From a virus: a stretch of DNA of 33,431 nt. Below the pieces are notes generated by a model. It saw only the letters and a list, made by a program, of their open reading frames with translations. It was not told the DNA's origin and did not search any database. The translations under genes were made by a program, and so were the position numbers. This document shows positions 23,789 through 31,526 of this stretch, in pieces (the first letter of the stretch is position 1; every line of letters begins with the position of its first letter). The stretch is from IMG/VR virus record IMGVR_UViG_3300025889_000496, positions 1 through 33,431 of that record; one strand, 5' to 3'.

Positions 23789-24827
23789 TAATATATTTTA
23801 TATTATTCATGATACCCTGACTTAGCTTACCTCTTTTAAATAGAGAGTTGGATAATGAAATAATTTTTGATTGTTGATTTAATTCCTTAACTTTGTTTAA
23901 TTTATTATTCCAAGCTTCATAGTCGTCGCTGGACATTTCCCCAAAATCATTTTTAGTTGGTAGGCAAATCTTAATGAGATTACAGTCAAATACTTTTAAT
24001 AATTTTAGATAATTTTTAATGCACGCATTTAAGCCTCTGTTTTCATCCTTATCCCCATCGTTGTTAAAGGATAATATAATCTTTTGTAAACTTATGCTAG
24101 ATAAAAAATAAATTAAAGCTGAAGATATTTCTAGACCAAAGGTAACTAAGACATTTTTATATCCATTCTCATGTAGTGAAAGTAAGTCACCTATACTCTC
24201 AACCAAGATGACTTCTTTACAATCTTCAATAATACTAGCAATATTCTTTCCGTCTTTATTTTTTAAAAAAGCAGGATATATCCAATTAGACTTTTTACCA
24301 ACATGTTTCCATTTTGGTCGATTTTCTTGACTAATCATGTCTCTACCTGCTAAACCATGAATTTCATCATTGATATTGAATATTGGGAAAACAAAACGCT
24401 TGTTCATAGATCCATGGGTTGAGAACCCAGATTTAAAAAATTTTAAAACAGAATTTGATATTCCTTTATCGTTATAAAATTTATAATGAGGTAAAAGCTC
24501 TTTTAAAATGTCTTTATCAAACGTCTTTTCCATTTCTATTCTTTGGCTTGGTTCTTTTCTGTTTTCTAAAGAATTAAAAGTATTTCCTTTTAAATATTTT
24601 TTAATTTCTAGTTTATTATTAGTTCCAAGAGTTTTTTTTACCAAGACTTCAAATTTCATAAAATTTGTATCTTGAACATGATCTTTCCATACTCCAGTAT
24701 CTTTGTAAATCTGTATGGCGGTTTTATTATCTCCATCTCGGAATAAAGCATTTGTCTGCCAAAACTTACCCCTATCATAGAGTTTATACCCAAGAGATTC
24801 TAAAATTTCTTTAATTTCTAAACTCAT
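23781..24827 (-). CDS. DnaG-like (Toprim) primase
   Basis: A 348-residue primase-like protein. The N-terminal part (KFWQTNALFRDGDNKTAIQI) is laid out like the DnaG zinc-binding domain but lacks its Cys ligands. RFVFPIFNINDEIHGLAGRD is the RNA-polymerase-domain segment. The Toprim domain has ILVESIGDLLSL, with its Glu, and FNNDGDKDENRG, with the DxD. It should make RNA primers for the DnaB-type helicase coded just upstream, whose stop it overlaps (ATGA). A helicase-loading or purely Toprim function is possible given the missing zinc site. Confidence 0.85.
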   Translation of the reverse strand: MSLEIKEILESLGYKLYDRGKFWQTNALFRDGDNKTAIQIYKDTGVWKDHVQDTNFMKFEVLVKKTLGTNNKLEIKKYLKGNTFNSLENRKEPSQRIEMEKTFDKDILKELLPHYKFYNDKGISNSVLKFFKSGFSTHGSMNKRFVFPIFNINDEIHGLAGRDMISQENRPKWKHVGKKSNWIYPAFLKNKDGKNIASIIEDCKEVILVESIGDLLSLHENGYKNVLVTFGLEISSALIYFLSSISLQKIILSFNNDGDKDENRGLNACIKNYLKLLKVFDCNLIKICLPTKNDFGEMSSDDYEAWNNKLNKVKELNQQSKIISLSNSLFKRGKLSQGIMNNIKYING

Positions 24828-26338
24828 AATTCATCTGGCAAGCCATCTATGGGGGTTATGACTGGCCTAATATTAGCAAAGTTTTGAGTATCTACCATAT
24901 CCTGTAAATCTCCACACTCTTCAATGCCAAAATTTTCAATATTAAGGTGAATGTAATTATTTCTTTTGGAACCATCTGGCATTTCTACGGGTTGAATAGC
25001 TCTATGATAATTAGATCCTAAATGTCTAGATTTGAGGCACGATAACACATGAGTTCCATACCCTTCTGGCTCTTCTTGAATTTGATCAAGAGTCTTTTTT
25101 CTAAGGTGAAACATGTGAGAACAAAATTGGATAATTCTATCTGACAAAGAAACAACGCTTTCGTCGTCAACGGTATTTTCTGCCCTTCTATTAGTTGTAA
25201 TTCCATACCGATTGCTTTGCACACTAGTAATCATCGATATAACAGGGCCATCGTCCCCAACTATTTCTTTTTGTATTAAGTTTTTGAATTGAGTAATCAT
25301 ATCCCCCACTACTTGCCATTCGCTTTGATTTCTGCTATTTGTTTGCTCTGTGGTTTTAATATAATCAAAACTAAAAAGCATAGGATTACCCCTACCTACC
25401 TTAGAATAATAAAACCTACGTATAACATTAGTCATGTCTTCTACGCTTAGTCCTGCTACATTATAATAGTAGAATTTTAATTCTTTAATTTGATTCCAAA
25501 CAGATCTAACTTTTTCTACAAAATCTTTATTTTTTCTCCAAGATCCAGTTTCTAAATAATGGACAGGAACTTTTGAGAGTGTCGCACATTGCCTCATAGT
25601 TAATTCCTCTTGAGACATTTCTCCATTATCAAAATGCAGAATAGGTATATTTTTATAAGATTTTGAAACCTTACTTACAAAATCTAAACAGAAAGTTGTC
25701 TTCCCTACTCCAGATCTGGCAACTATAACAGAAATATTTCCTGGTCTTAACAAAGAGCCATATAATTCGTTAATTCTTTTATGAGGACCCATAAACCCAA
25801 ATTCGTCTTTAGGGTTATTCCCCCTCTCTTCAATAATCTCCTCCATTGATTCATAAATATTTTTCGGAGAATCATTTGTGTAATAAAAATCTATTTGTTT
25901 ATTATAAATGGAATCGGCGTTTTGAATTATTTCTTCAAAAGAATGATTGGCACCAAGGTTTTTCATCTTCTTGGCTACCTGTACGGCACTATTATATATC
26001 GAACGCCTAATACTTACTTTTTTAAGTTCCTTTGCTGCTTTTTTTACACCATCTTCTGATATTTTCCTTAAGCCAAGAGATGCGATATATTTAGAAGTAT
26101 CAATATTATCCTCGAAAGATATATTGTAATCTTTTACTTTTTCAGACAATACTACCTCATCTACATGATCCCCTTTTTCTATGCAGTTTTTTAAAACCTT
26201 AAAAATTGTTGCATGGACATGGGTATTTTGTGTTGAAAAATCCTCTTCATTTATGAATGGAGCTATTTCTGCGTAAGAAGAAGGATGTTTGAGTAAGCCA
26301 GCTAACAAATGGCGTTCTAATTCTTTAGACTCTATCAT
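24824..26338 (-). CDS. dnaB: Replicative DnaB-type helicase
   Basis: A 504-residue helicase of normal size. The N-terminal helical domain starts IESKELERHLLAGLL; the linker is near residues 150-190. The RecA-like motor has Walker A ARSGVGKT (207-214), FDNGEMSQEEL, a Walker B strand in LFSFDYIK, and VISMITSVQSNR. It unwinds the phage fork 5' to 3' and recruits primase. An in-frame ATG at 26344 would lie only one base from the -10 box; the ATG at 26338 is the predicted transcription start, so I chose it. No ribosome binding site precedes either. Confidence 0.93.
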   Translation of the reverse strand: MIESKELERHLLAGLLKHPSSYAEIAPFINEEDFSTQNTHVHATIFKVLKNCIEKGDHVDEVVLSEKVKDYNISFEDNIDTSKYIASLGLRKISEDGVKKAAKELKKVSIRRSIYNSAVQVAKKMKNLGANHSFEEIIQNADSIYNKQIDFYYTNDSPKNIYESMEEIIEERGNNPKDEFGFMGPHKRINELYGSLLRPGNISVIVARSGVGKTTFCLDFVSKVSKSYKNIPILHFDNGEMSQEELTMRQCATLSKVPVHYLETGSWRKNKDFVEKVRSVWNQIKELKFYYYNVAGLSVEDMTNVIRRFYYSKVGRGNPMLFSFDYIKTTEQTNSRNQSEWQVVGDMITQFKNLIQKEIVGDDGPVISMITSVQSNRYGITTNRRAENTVDDESVVSLSDRIIQFCSHMFHLRKKTLDQIQEEPEGYGTHVLSCLKSRHLGSNYHRAIQPVEMPDGSKRNNYIHLNIENFGIEECGDLQDMVDTQNFANIRPVITPIDGLPDEL

Positions 26339-26344
26339 GAACAA

Positions 26345-26373
26345 ATTCTAAAACAAAAAATAAGATTTGTCAA
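26345..26373 (-). promoter_or_regulatory. Sigma70-type leaderless promoter of the helicase operon
   Basis: TTGACA (26368-26373), 17 bp, TAGAAT (26345-26350). The predicted start is 26338, the A of the ATG. Confidence 0.75.
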
Positions 26374-26380
26374 TAATATT

Positions 26381-26671
26381 TTACAAAGAGCTATCTTCAT
26401 CTTCTGGATCTATATCATCTCTGTCTAAAAAACCTAATGCATTTAACGATTCAACTTCTGCGCCTTCAAGATAGGTTTCTACTGCTTTCCTCACTCCCAT
26501 TTCTATTATTTTGCTATTAGACTTATTAAAGATGACAGGAGATCCATCTTGAGACAAATAAACTATTAACACTCCCTTTCCTACCTTGGAGTTACCAGAA
26601 AATTCATATATTTTATCCATTAATTTAAGTGGCATTTGGAATTCTGGTAAGTTTTCTGGATCAATGTTCAT
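26381..26671 (-). CDS. Hypothetical protein (96 aa)
   Basis: A 96-residue acidic protein. The first part has strands and a basic patch (YEFSGNSKVGKGVLIVYLSQ), and the C-terminus is very acidic (DRDDIDPEDEDSSL). It lies between the VSR-like nuclease gene and the helicase promoter. No family is recognised; the acidic tail recalls DNA mimics or single-strand-binding proteins, without proof. Confidence 0.7.
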   Translation of the reverse strand: MNIDPENLPEFQMPLKLMDKIYEFSGNSKVGKGVLIVYLSQDGSPVIFNKSNSKIIEMGVRKAVETYLEGAEVESLNALGFLDRDDIDPEDEDSSL

Positions 26672-26689
26672 ATTTATATATTACACTAC

Positions 26690-27100
26690 TTATAGTAAAG
26701 TTCCTGAGTTTTTGAAGAATTCTTTTGTTAATTCTTCGGTTGAATAAATTTCAATTAATTTAATATTATTAATTTCACAAAATTCTTGCTTATTTTGGTC
26801 TCTTCTTAATTGATTGATGTAGTTATATTTATTCTGGCCGTGAAAAAAAGGAGTATATTTCACATGTTGTTGTCCCTGTACTTCTATAGCGATTCTTTTA
26901 TTTGCATTGTAAAAATCTAAAGACATTTTCGTTCCAGCAACAGGAAATTCTTCAAAAACAACATGATTTAGCCAAAACTCTTTTAAGAAATCTTTTGTTG
27001 CTTTTTGTATTTTGCTTTTACTTTTTCCGTCCCAATCAATTAAATATTTTTTAACTCTTGGAATGCTTCTTACTGCTCCATTTAGTGTTTTAAATTTCAC
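26690..27100 (-). CDS. VSR/restriction-endonuclease-like nuclease
   Basis: A 136-residue protein with the small PD-(D/E)XK layout of VSR and related phage nucleases: MSLDFYNANKRIAIEVQGQQH, then RRDQNKQEFC and NIKLIEIYS. The Asp, Glu and Gln of DFY...EVQGQ fill the active-site positions. It overlaps the RecA gene by four bases (ATGA). It may act in repair or recombination with RecA. Confidence 0.65.
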   Translation of the reverse strand: MKFKTLNGAVRSIPRVKKYLIDWDGKSKSKIQKATKDFLKEFWLNHVVFEEFPVAGTKMSLDFYNANKRIAIEVQGQQHVKYTPFFHGQNKYNYINQLRRDQNKQEFCEINNIKLIEIYSTEELTKEFFKNSGTLL

Positions 27101-28191
27101 TTGATTAGTGATAACTCTTCTTTAATAAGGCTGAGTAAAAAATTACAAAAATCATGGTTTTTATCTAGAAAATCCATTAACTTCGATTCCCCTTGAATCT
27201 TTTCAAAAAATTGAATCTTAGATTTTCTACATTTATCTAAGACATCCTTGTCTAGAGATATCCATGCGCCCTTTTTTTCTATAAATCCCCATGTGTAACA
27301 CATGTCTAATACTTCTTTTTCTAGCCAAACGGAATTACCATTTTTTCTGCCATATTTAATTGGGTATCTGACAGAAGATCCAGTCTTTTCGTTTACGCTT
27401 TTCCTGAAAATTATTTTGCAAAAATGTCCAATAGGGTTTCCTTTGTCTTCAAGTTTTGCTGCGTTAGGATTTTCAAACATAATATCTGAATTATATCTTT
27501 CTTGAAATTCTAGAATAAAATTAGCATAATGCTTAATAGCATTCCCGCCAGCCTGCTTACTTTTAGGCCCACCTCTAGCAGCATAAGGGTTTGCTGCTAC
27601 TTCTACTCTAACCTGTGAGGTTAAAATCATCATGTGATTCATCTTGATGATAGGTAGAACCATTTTCTTTAAGAAAACAGATGTAATCAAAGCTCCTCCA
27701 GCAACCTGTTCACTATCTTCAAATGGTTTGTCGTAATCGTTTTGACGGCATAAAGCATCAACACTATCGATAATGAACATATATTTTTTATCTTCATCAT
27801 TTTCTTTTATCAACATACGAATAAGCTCGAAAACTTTTTCAAAAACATTACAATCAAACTTAAAAAAACTTTCTTCACTTGTATTTAGCCCAGATCTTGC
27901 AATCATTTCTGGAGAAAGCCTTCCTTCGCTTTTCACATATATAACCATTCCTTTCTCCCCGAAATATTTTTGGAAATTTCTAGCCACAGAAAGAGCACAA
28001 GAAGTTTTTCCTCCTTCGTTTATTCCAGTAAATCGATGCACTCCAGAGGGAAATCCTCCAGATAAGGCTAGGTCTAAATTGAGACTACCAGTGGGAATTT
28101 TATAGTCAAGCTCTTCGTATTGATTATAGTGAAAGTTTTTATTATTCTTGTCATTTAAGAATTCTTTTATTTTAGATATTGTTTCGCTCAT
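27097..28191 (-). CDS. recA: RecA recombinase
   Basis: A 364-residue RecA-type protein. Walker A is GINEGGKT (56-63), differing from the usual GPESSGKT but keeping GxxxxGKT. Walker B is FIIDSVDAL. The L2 region with GGNAIKHYANFILEF matches bacterial RecA (GGNALKFYA) better than T4 UvsX. It forms filaments on single-stranded DNA for strand exchange and recombination-dependent replication. It follows the 113-aa gene by one base in the operon driven from the promoter at 28571-28599. Confidence 0.93.
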   Translation of the reverse strand: MSETISKIKEFLNDKNNKNFHYNQYEELDYKIPTGSLNLDLALSGGFPSGVHRFTGINEGGKTSCALSVARNFQKYFGEKGMVIYVKSEGRLSPEMIARSGLNTSEESFFKFDCNVFEKVFELIRMLIKENDEDKKYMFIIDSVDALCRQNDYDKPFEDSEQVAGGALITSVFLKKMVLPIIKMNHMMILTSQVRVEVAANPYAARGGPKSKQAGGNAIKHYANFILEFQERYNSDIMFENPNAAKLEDKGNPIGHFCKIIFRKSVNEKTGSSVRYPIKYGRKNGNSVWLEKEVLDMCYTWGFIEKKGAWISLDKDVLDKCRKSKIQFFEKIQGESKLMDFLDKNHDFCNFLLSLIKEELSLIK

Positions 28192-28192
28192 A

Positions 28193-28534
28193 TCACTCTG
28201 ATAAAAAATCTTTTATCGTTTTTTTAGTTTTATTTAATTTATAGTCTTTTCCTACTTTTCCTTCTTCTAGCTTATGCTCTTTGGGTTTAGGAATTTTATA
28301 ATTATAGTCTAAGTGTTTTTTTTTAACAAACTTCTTCCATCCTGGAGTCGCTAATATAGCAAGGCTTTCAAATTTTTGTCCAAAATTTACTTTACCCCAA
28401 AAGCATTGGTCGGGAAATTCTTCAAGCAATCGGTTAAGAAGTGTCATTTCTTTCTTCCAAAAAACTCTTTTGTCGGAAGTTGGCTCATTGATATGTTTCT
28501 TGACAATCTCCCTTTTATTTAGGCATTTTTCCAT
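28193..28534 (-). CDS. Hypothetical basic protein (113 aa)
   Basis: A 113-residue Lys-rich protein. A Trp-rich middle (CFWGKVNFGQKFESLAILAT) is flanked by helical, charged ends. No known domain. It is the first gene of the RecA operon, starting 30 bases after the predicted transcription start. Its place suggests a role near recombination, without direct evidence. Confidence 0.75.
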   Translation of the reverse strand: MEKCLNKREIVKKHINEPTSDKRVFWKKEMTLLNRLLEEFPDQCFWGKVNFGQKFESLAILATPGWKKFVKKKHLDYNYKIPKPKEHKLEEGKVGKDYKLNKTKKTIKDFLSE

Positions 28535-28570
28535 TGATTATACTAAGTCCAGTTTTAAGATTGGATATTT

Positions 28571-28599
28571 AGTCTAGCATAAAGAAAAAAATGAGTCAA
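28571..28599 (-). promoter_or_regulatory. Sigma70-type promoter of the RecA operon
   Basis: TTGACT (28594-28599), 17 bp, TAGACT (28571-28576). Predicted start about 28564. Confidence 0.7.
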
Positions 28600-28614
28600 G
28601 GCTAAATTAAGCCT
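28599..28614 (-). terminator. Hairpin at the HNH stop codon, fused to the next promoter
   Basis: AGGCT, loop TAATTT, AGCCT, then TGACTCATTTTTTT. The stop codon of the HNH gene lies in the hairpin and the right arm runs into the -35 box. A possible weak terminator. Confidence 0.45.
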
Positions 28615-29206
28615 GATCCAATTTAAAAATCTGACTAAAATATTCGGACACTACGTCTGCAGGGTATTTATTCTTTCCTAGATTTACAAACTGTGTGACA
28701 AATTCTACATTTTTCTGCATGTATCCTATATTTGGATCAATCCTGTCAAGAGACGCACATAAGGGATCATTTCTATTGTGCGTCAGTGTTGGAGGTAGTT
28801 TCATTTTTAATTTAGAGTAAGGGCAAATGCCATGTTGGGCCTCCCAGAGGTCTAATAAGAATTCTAAAGTTATATCAAATTCTTGAAATTTTGCAAGATT
28901 AGACTTGTCTCTTTTTGACTTTTTTGCTGCACGTATAAAATATCTAAAAGGAGAATATTTATCTCTGGTCCCTTTCCTTGGGGCCATTCGGAAATTATCG
29001 CTAACTACTCCAGTCCATGGTTTTAAATGGCTATATCCATTTTCACCAACCGCCGCAGCCTTAACTTTGAGGTTTTTATAAAATAAATAATTTGAATTCT
29101 CTTTGATTCTCCTTGTATACTCAGACTTATCTTTCCAAAATAACTCACCAGTATGAGCGCATTTTACTTGAACGTGCTTTCTACCATTAATTTTTTTTTC
29201 TTTCAT
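28607..29206 (-). CDS. HNH-family endonuclease (homing-type)
   Basis: A 199-residue protein with a basic N-terminal half and a C-terminal HNH-like domain: HGICPYSKLKM, ASLDRIDPNIGYMQKNVEFV and NLGKNKYPADV. This LDRID...GY..NV..V...N..KN pattern is typical of phage free-standing HNH endonucleases. It lies just downstream of the tmRNA. The frame is open further upstream, into the tmRNA's 3' end, but those residues are RNA sequence; I chose the ATG at 29206. No good ribosome binding site is seen. It is probably a selfish homing gene. Confidence 0.75.
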   Translation of the reverse strand: MKEKKINGRKHVQVKCAHTGELFWKDKSEYTRRIKENSNYLFYKNLKVKAAAVGENGYSHLKPWTGVVSDNFRMAPRKGTRDKYSPFRYFIRAAKKSKRDKSNLAKFQEFDITLEFLLDLWEAQHGICPYSKLKMKLPPTLTHNRNDPLCASLDRIDPNIGYMQKNVEFVTQFVNLGKNKYPADVVSEYFSQIFKLDQA

Positions 29207-29248
29207 AAGATATGATACACTAAGTTTGGTGGAGGTGGAGGTAAAAAA

Positions 29249-29664
29249 TGGTGGAGGCGAGCAGAGTCGAACTGCTGTCCTAATCATCTTCAATCTTGCG
29301 ACTCTACAAGCTTAGTTAATTTTTTTTATAGTTTAGATATTAACATCCAACTTCTTGTTTCATTTATTTTACAGTTTTATGACACAAGCAAACTTTTTTC
29401 TGTTTTTGCAGATGTCATCCTCTTCTAATTTTATCTGCGTCCAAAAAGAAAAGGGGTAGCTTATGCTACAGCAGCCACTTGATGCGCGACACTCTTGCGA
29501 GTGACAACCTTGCGAGAAGCAACCTTCTTTGCAGGGTTAAAACGATCAAGAAGACCATTTATAAGTTTAGACTTGGCACTTATATACCACGGGCTTTTTG
29601 AGGAGCCAGCCCACTCCTGCTTGCTACGCAAGTATCCAATATTAGTCGAATCCAATACGCCCCC
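29249..29664 (-). ncRNA. ssrA: tmRNA (transfer-messenger RNA)
   Basis: A full one-piece tmRNA of 416 bases. The ends pair as a 7-bp acceptor stem, GGGGGCG with CGCCTCC, including the G3-U70 pair that marks alanine tRNAs. The 3' CCA is encoded. The T arm is AGCAG-TTCGACT-CTGCT. P2 pairs CTTGCG with CGCAAG and CAAGC with GCTTG. PK1 has AGGAG with CTCCT and GGGCT with AGCCC. The tag frame probably resumes at GCC, 29577, 13 bases after PK1, and ends at TAA (29463-29461) in the loop of GTAGC-ATAA-GCTAC. The tag would be 38 residues, beginning AKSKLINGLL and ending KSVAHQVAAVA. Further pseudoknots are visible (GCAGAT/ATCTGC, ATGACA/TGTCAT, GTTAAT/ATTAAC). It rescues stalled ribosomes with SmpB. Confidence 0.97.
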
Positions 29665-29688
29665 TTATTTCAAATATCAAAGTTACAT

Positions 29689-29717
29689 ACTTTACACTAT
29701 ATGGGAATTAATGTCAA
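29689..29717 (-). promoter_or_regulatory. Promoter of the tmRNA
   Basis: TTGACA (29712-29717), 17 bp, TAAAGT (29689-29694). Predicted start about 29682, which leaves an 18-base 5' leader to be removed by RNase P. The -10 is weak. Confidence 0.6.
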
Positions 29718-29720
29718 GTA

Positions 29721-29942
29721 TTAAAATTTTTTTATTTTGTTTTCAATGCTAGAGACAATTTTTCGAAATTTAGATTCTCTAGCAGATTTATTTTCTCTCG
29801 TTCTATGACTATTAAGAATTATCCTTCGATAATTTTGCTTAATTAAATTTTTGGTTTTTGTATAATTTCTATTTATTTTAAAAAGTGCTGCTTGGATTTT
29901 TGAAGTTTCTCTAATAATTTCAGACTCTAACTCTTCTTTAAT
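29721..29942 (-). other. -1 frame continuation of the coiled-coil membrane protein
   Basis: A 73-residue open stretch with no start codon, in the -1 frame relative to the gene at 29927-31525. It reads IKEELESEIIRETSKIQAAL at its start and ends KIVSSIENKIKKF, basic and helical, with normal codon use. It joins the upstream frame at a run of nine A residues (29942-29950) that contains the slippery heptamer A AAA AAA. An in-frame stop lies just before the run in this frame, so it must be reached by frameshift, by an unusual ATT start, or the run length is wrong. Confidence 0.6.
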
Positions 29943-31525
29943 TTTTTTTTATCACCATTATAAAAATTAATAATACCTTGTAGTTCTTCTTTTGTTGGAA
30001 TATCTTTAGCTTCTGGCATGTTATTTAATGCAGACTCAATCCTGTCAAATCTTTCAATAGAAACAAAGTCTTTGTGTTTTTCTAGATTGGTGACTTTATT
30101 TTTCAATTCGTTTATTGTTTTTGTAAAAGCGTCTAAATTGAAATTTTTAAAATTTTCATCTATAATCGGGTTTTTATTTTTTAAAGAACGCTTATGCAGT
30201 CCAGAAACTCCTGCTAAGACAAGCAAAACAGCTAATGGATCAAAAACAAAAATTAATATAATTATTACAATCCTTACGGCTTTGTCTAGGGAAATCTCAC
30301 CTCCTCCTAAGTCTTCAAACAATTTTGCTATATATTTAATTGGTCCGATTTCAGCTTCTAAGCTACGAACTTTTTCATTGTAATCCATTTTTTGAACCTG
30401 TAATTCGCTAATCCTGTCATTCGCTTCGTTAATTAATTTATTGTATTTTTCAACTTCTGATTTATCTTCAACTGACTCTAGTCTTGATTGCTGAAGTGTG
30501 GTAATTTTATCAACTGATTTTTTAATTTGTTCTTCTGCTTTTTCCCTGTACGAATTTATTTTAAATTCAATATCTTTTAAATTTTGAGATATAAATTCTC
30601 TTTCTTCTAATTGAGATTTTTTTAAATCTTCTGATTTTTGATTAATGCTGCTTTTGTATTCTTGAATCTCAGAAGAAGCATCTTTTCTGTAAGAATCTAT
30701 TTTAATTTCAATTTCTTTTAGGTTTTTATCTATAGATTCTCTTTCTTCTGCCTGCGCCAGTTTTAATTCTTCTATTTTGCTTTTCTTGTCGGAAAAAATT
30801 CCTCCAGATTTAGATTCTATTTCAGCGATTGCTAAATCTAGCTCTTGTCTTCTCTCTATAAGCCTGTCTCTTCTTGATTCTTCAAATTTTATATCTTGAT
30901 TTAACTGGTTATTTATTTGATCTATGGTTGTTTGATTAGAAGATAATGATATTTCTGTCTCAAAATTAGAGATAATTTTATCTAATTCTTTTCTACGATT
31001 AATAAGTTTGTCGATCTGAGCTTTTTCAAACTCGATGTTTTGGTTTAATTGAGAATTAATTTGTTCAATTCTTTTTTCTTCTCTTTCTATATCAATTAAA
31101 TTTATATCCCTAGAGGATGAGGATTTTTTTTCTTCTTCATTAATGTAAGAATATTGTCTTTCAATAAAAAGCTGTTCTCTTGAGATTTTCTCATCTATTT
31201 GTTTAACGGTGGCAGTTTCTTTTTCTGTTAAGTAGCTATGCTCAATGTGAGCCTTAGATAGAAAACCAAAAATACCCATGCTAGTAATAAACATTAATAT
31301 TATTACTGCGCTAGTTAAATACATTTTCATTAGCTTGTTGGCGCTTTTCCAGTTAATATGGAGCCATACAGCAGAAATAATTTTGCCAAACTCTAAAACA
31401 GAACCCATGATTATGACTGGCAGGACAGAACCAGGAAACATTGTAGCCAGTCCTAGGATACTAAAATATGCCCCAGTGACAGATATACTTAGAGCCGAGA
31501 GTAGGACTAAAAAAGAAAAAATCAT
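29927..31525 (-). CDS. Large membrane protein with coiled-coil domain (532 aa)
   Basis: Residues 1-95 carry about three membrane spans (FLVLLSALSISVTGAYFSIL, PVIIMGSVLEFG, AVIILMFITSMGIFGFL). Residues about 95-400 are a long coiled coil with repeats such as QLNQNIEFEKAQIDKL and QLNQDIKFEESRRDRL. Another span follows (VRIVIIILIFVFDPLAVLLV), then a cytoplasmic tail. Similar proteins of unknown function occur in marine T4-like phages. The frame ends at an A9 run, beyond which the -1 frame stays open for 73 residues. The gene starts two bases after the previous stop. Confidence 0.8.
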   Translation of the reverse strand: MIFSFLVLLSALSISVTGAYFSILGLATMFPGSVLPVIIMGSVLEFGKIISAVWLHINWKSANKLMKMYLTSAVIILMFITSMGIFGFLSKAHIEHSYLTEKETATVKQIDEKISREQLFIERQYSYINEEEKKSSSSRDINLIDIEREEKRIEQINSQLNQNIEFEKAQIDKLINRRKELDKIISNFETEISLSSNQTTIDQINNQLNQDIKFEESRRDRLIERRQELDLAIAEIESKSGGIFSDKKSKIEELKLAQAEERESIDKNLKEIEIKIDSYRKDASSEIQEYKSSINQKSEDLKKSQLEEREFISQNLKDIEFKINSYREKAEEQIKKSVDKITTLQQSRLESVEDKSEVEKYNKLINEANDRISELQVQKMDYNEKVRSLEAEIGPIKYIAKLFEDLGGGEISLDKAVRIVIIILIFVFDPLAVLLVLAGVSGLHKRSLKNKNPIIDENFKNFNLDAFTKTINELKNKVTNLEKHKDFVSIERFDRIESALNNMPEAKDIPTKEELQGIINFYNGDKKKLKKS

Positions 31526-31526
31526 T

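Noticed and set aside
29207-29293. N-terminal extension of the HNH gene starting MKMIRTAVRLCSPPP
   Set aside because: These codons are the 3' end of the tmRNA and its repeat. The protein family pattern starts later, so the ATG at 29206 is preferred.
29461-29655. A 64-codon open frame starting MDSTNIGYLRSKQEW
   Set aside because: It lies wholly within the tmRNA. Its first part covers the acceptor arm, P2 and PK1, and only the last 38 codons are the tag frame.
30018-30383. Plus-strand open frame of 121 codons
   Set aside because: Opposite the coiled-coil membrane protein; no start signal and no sensible protein features.
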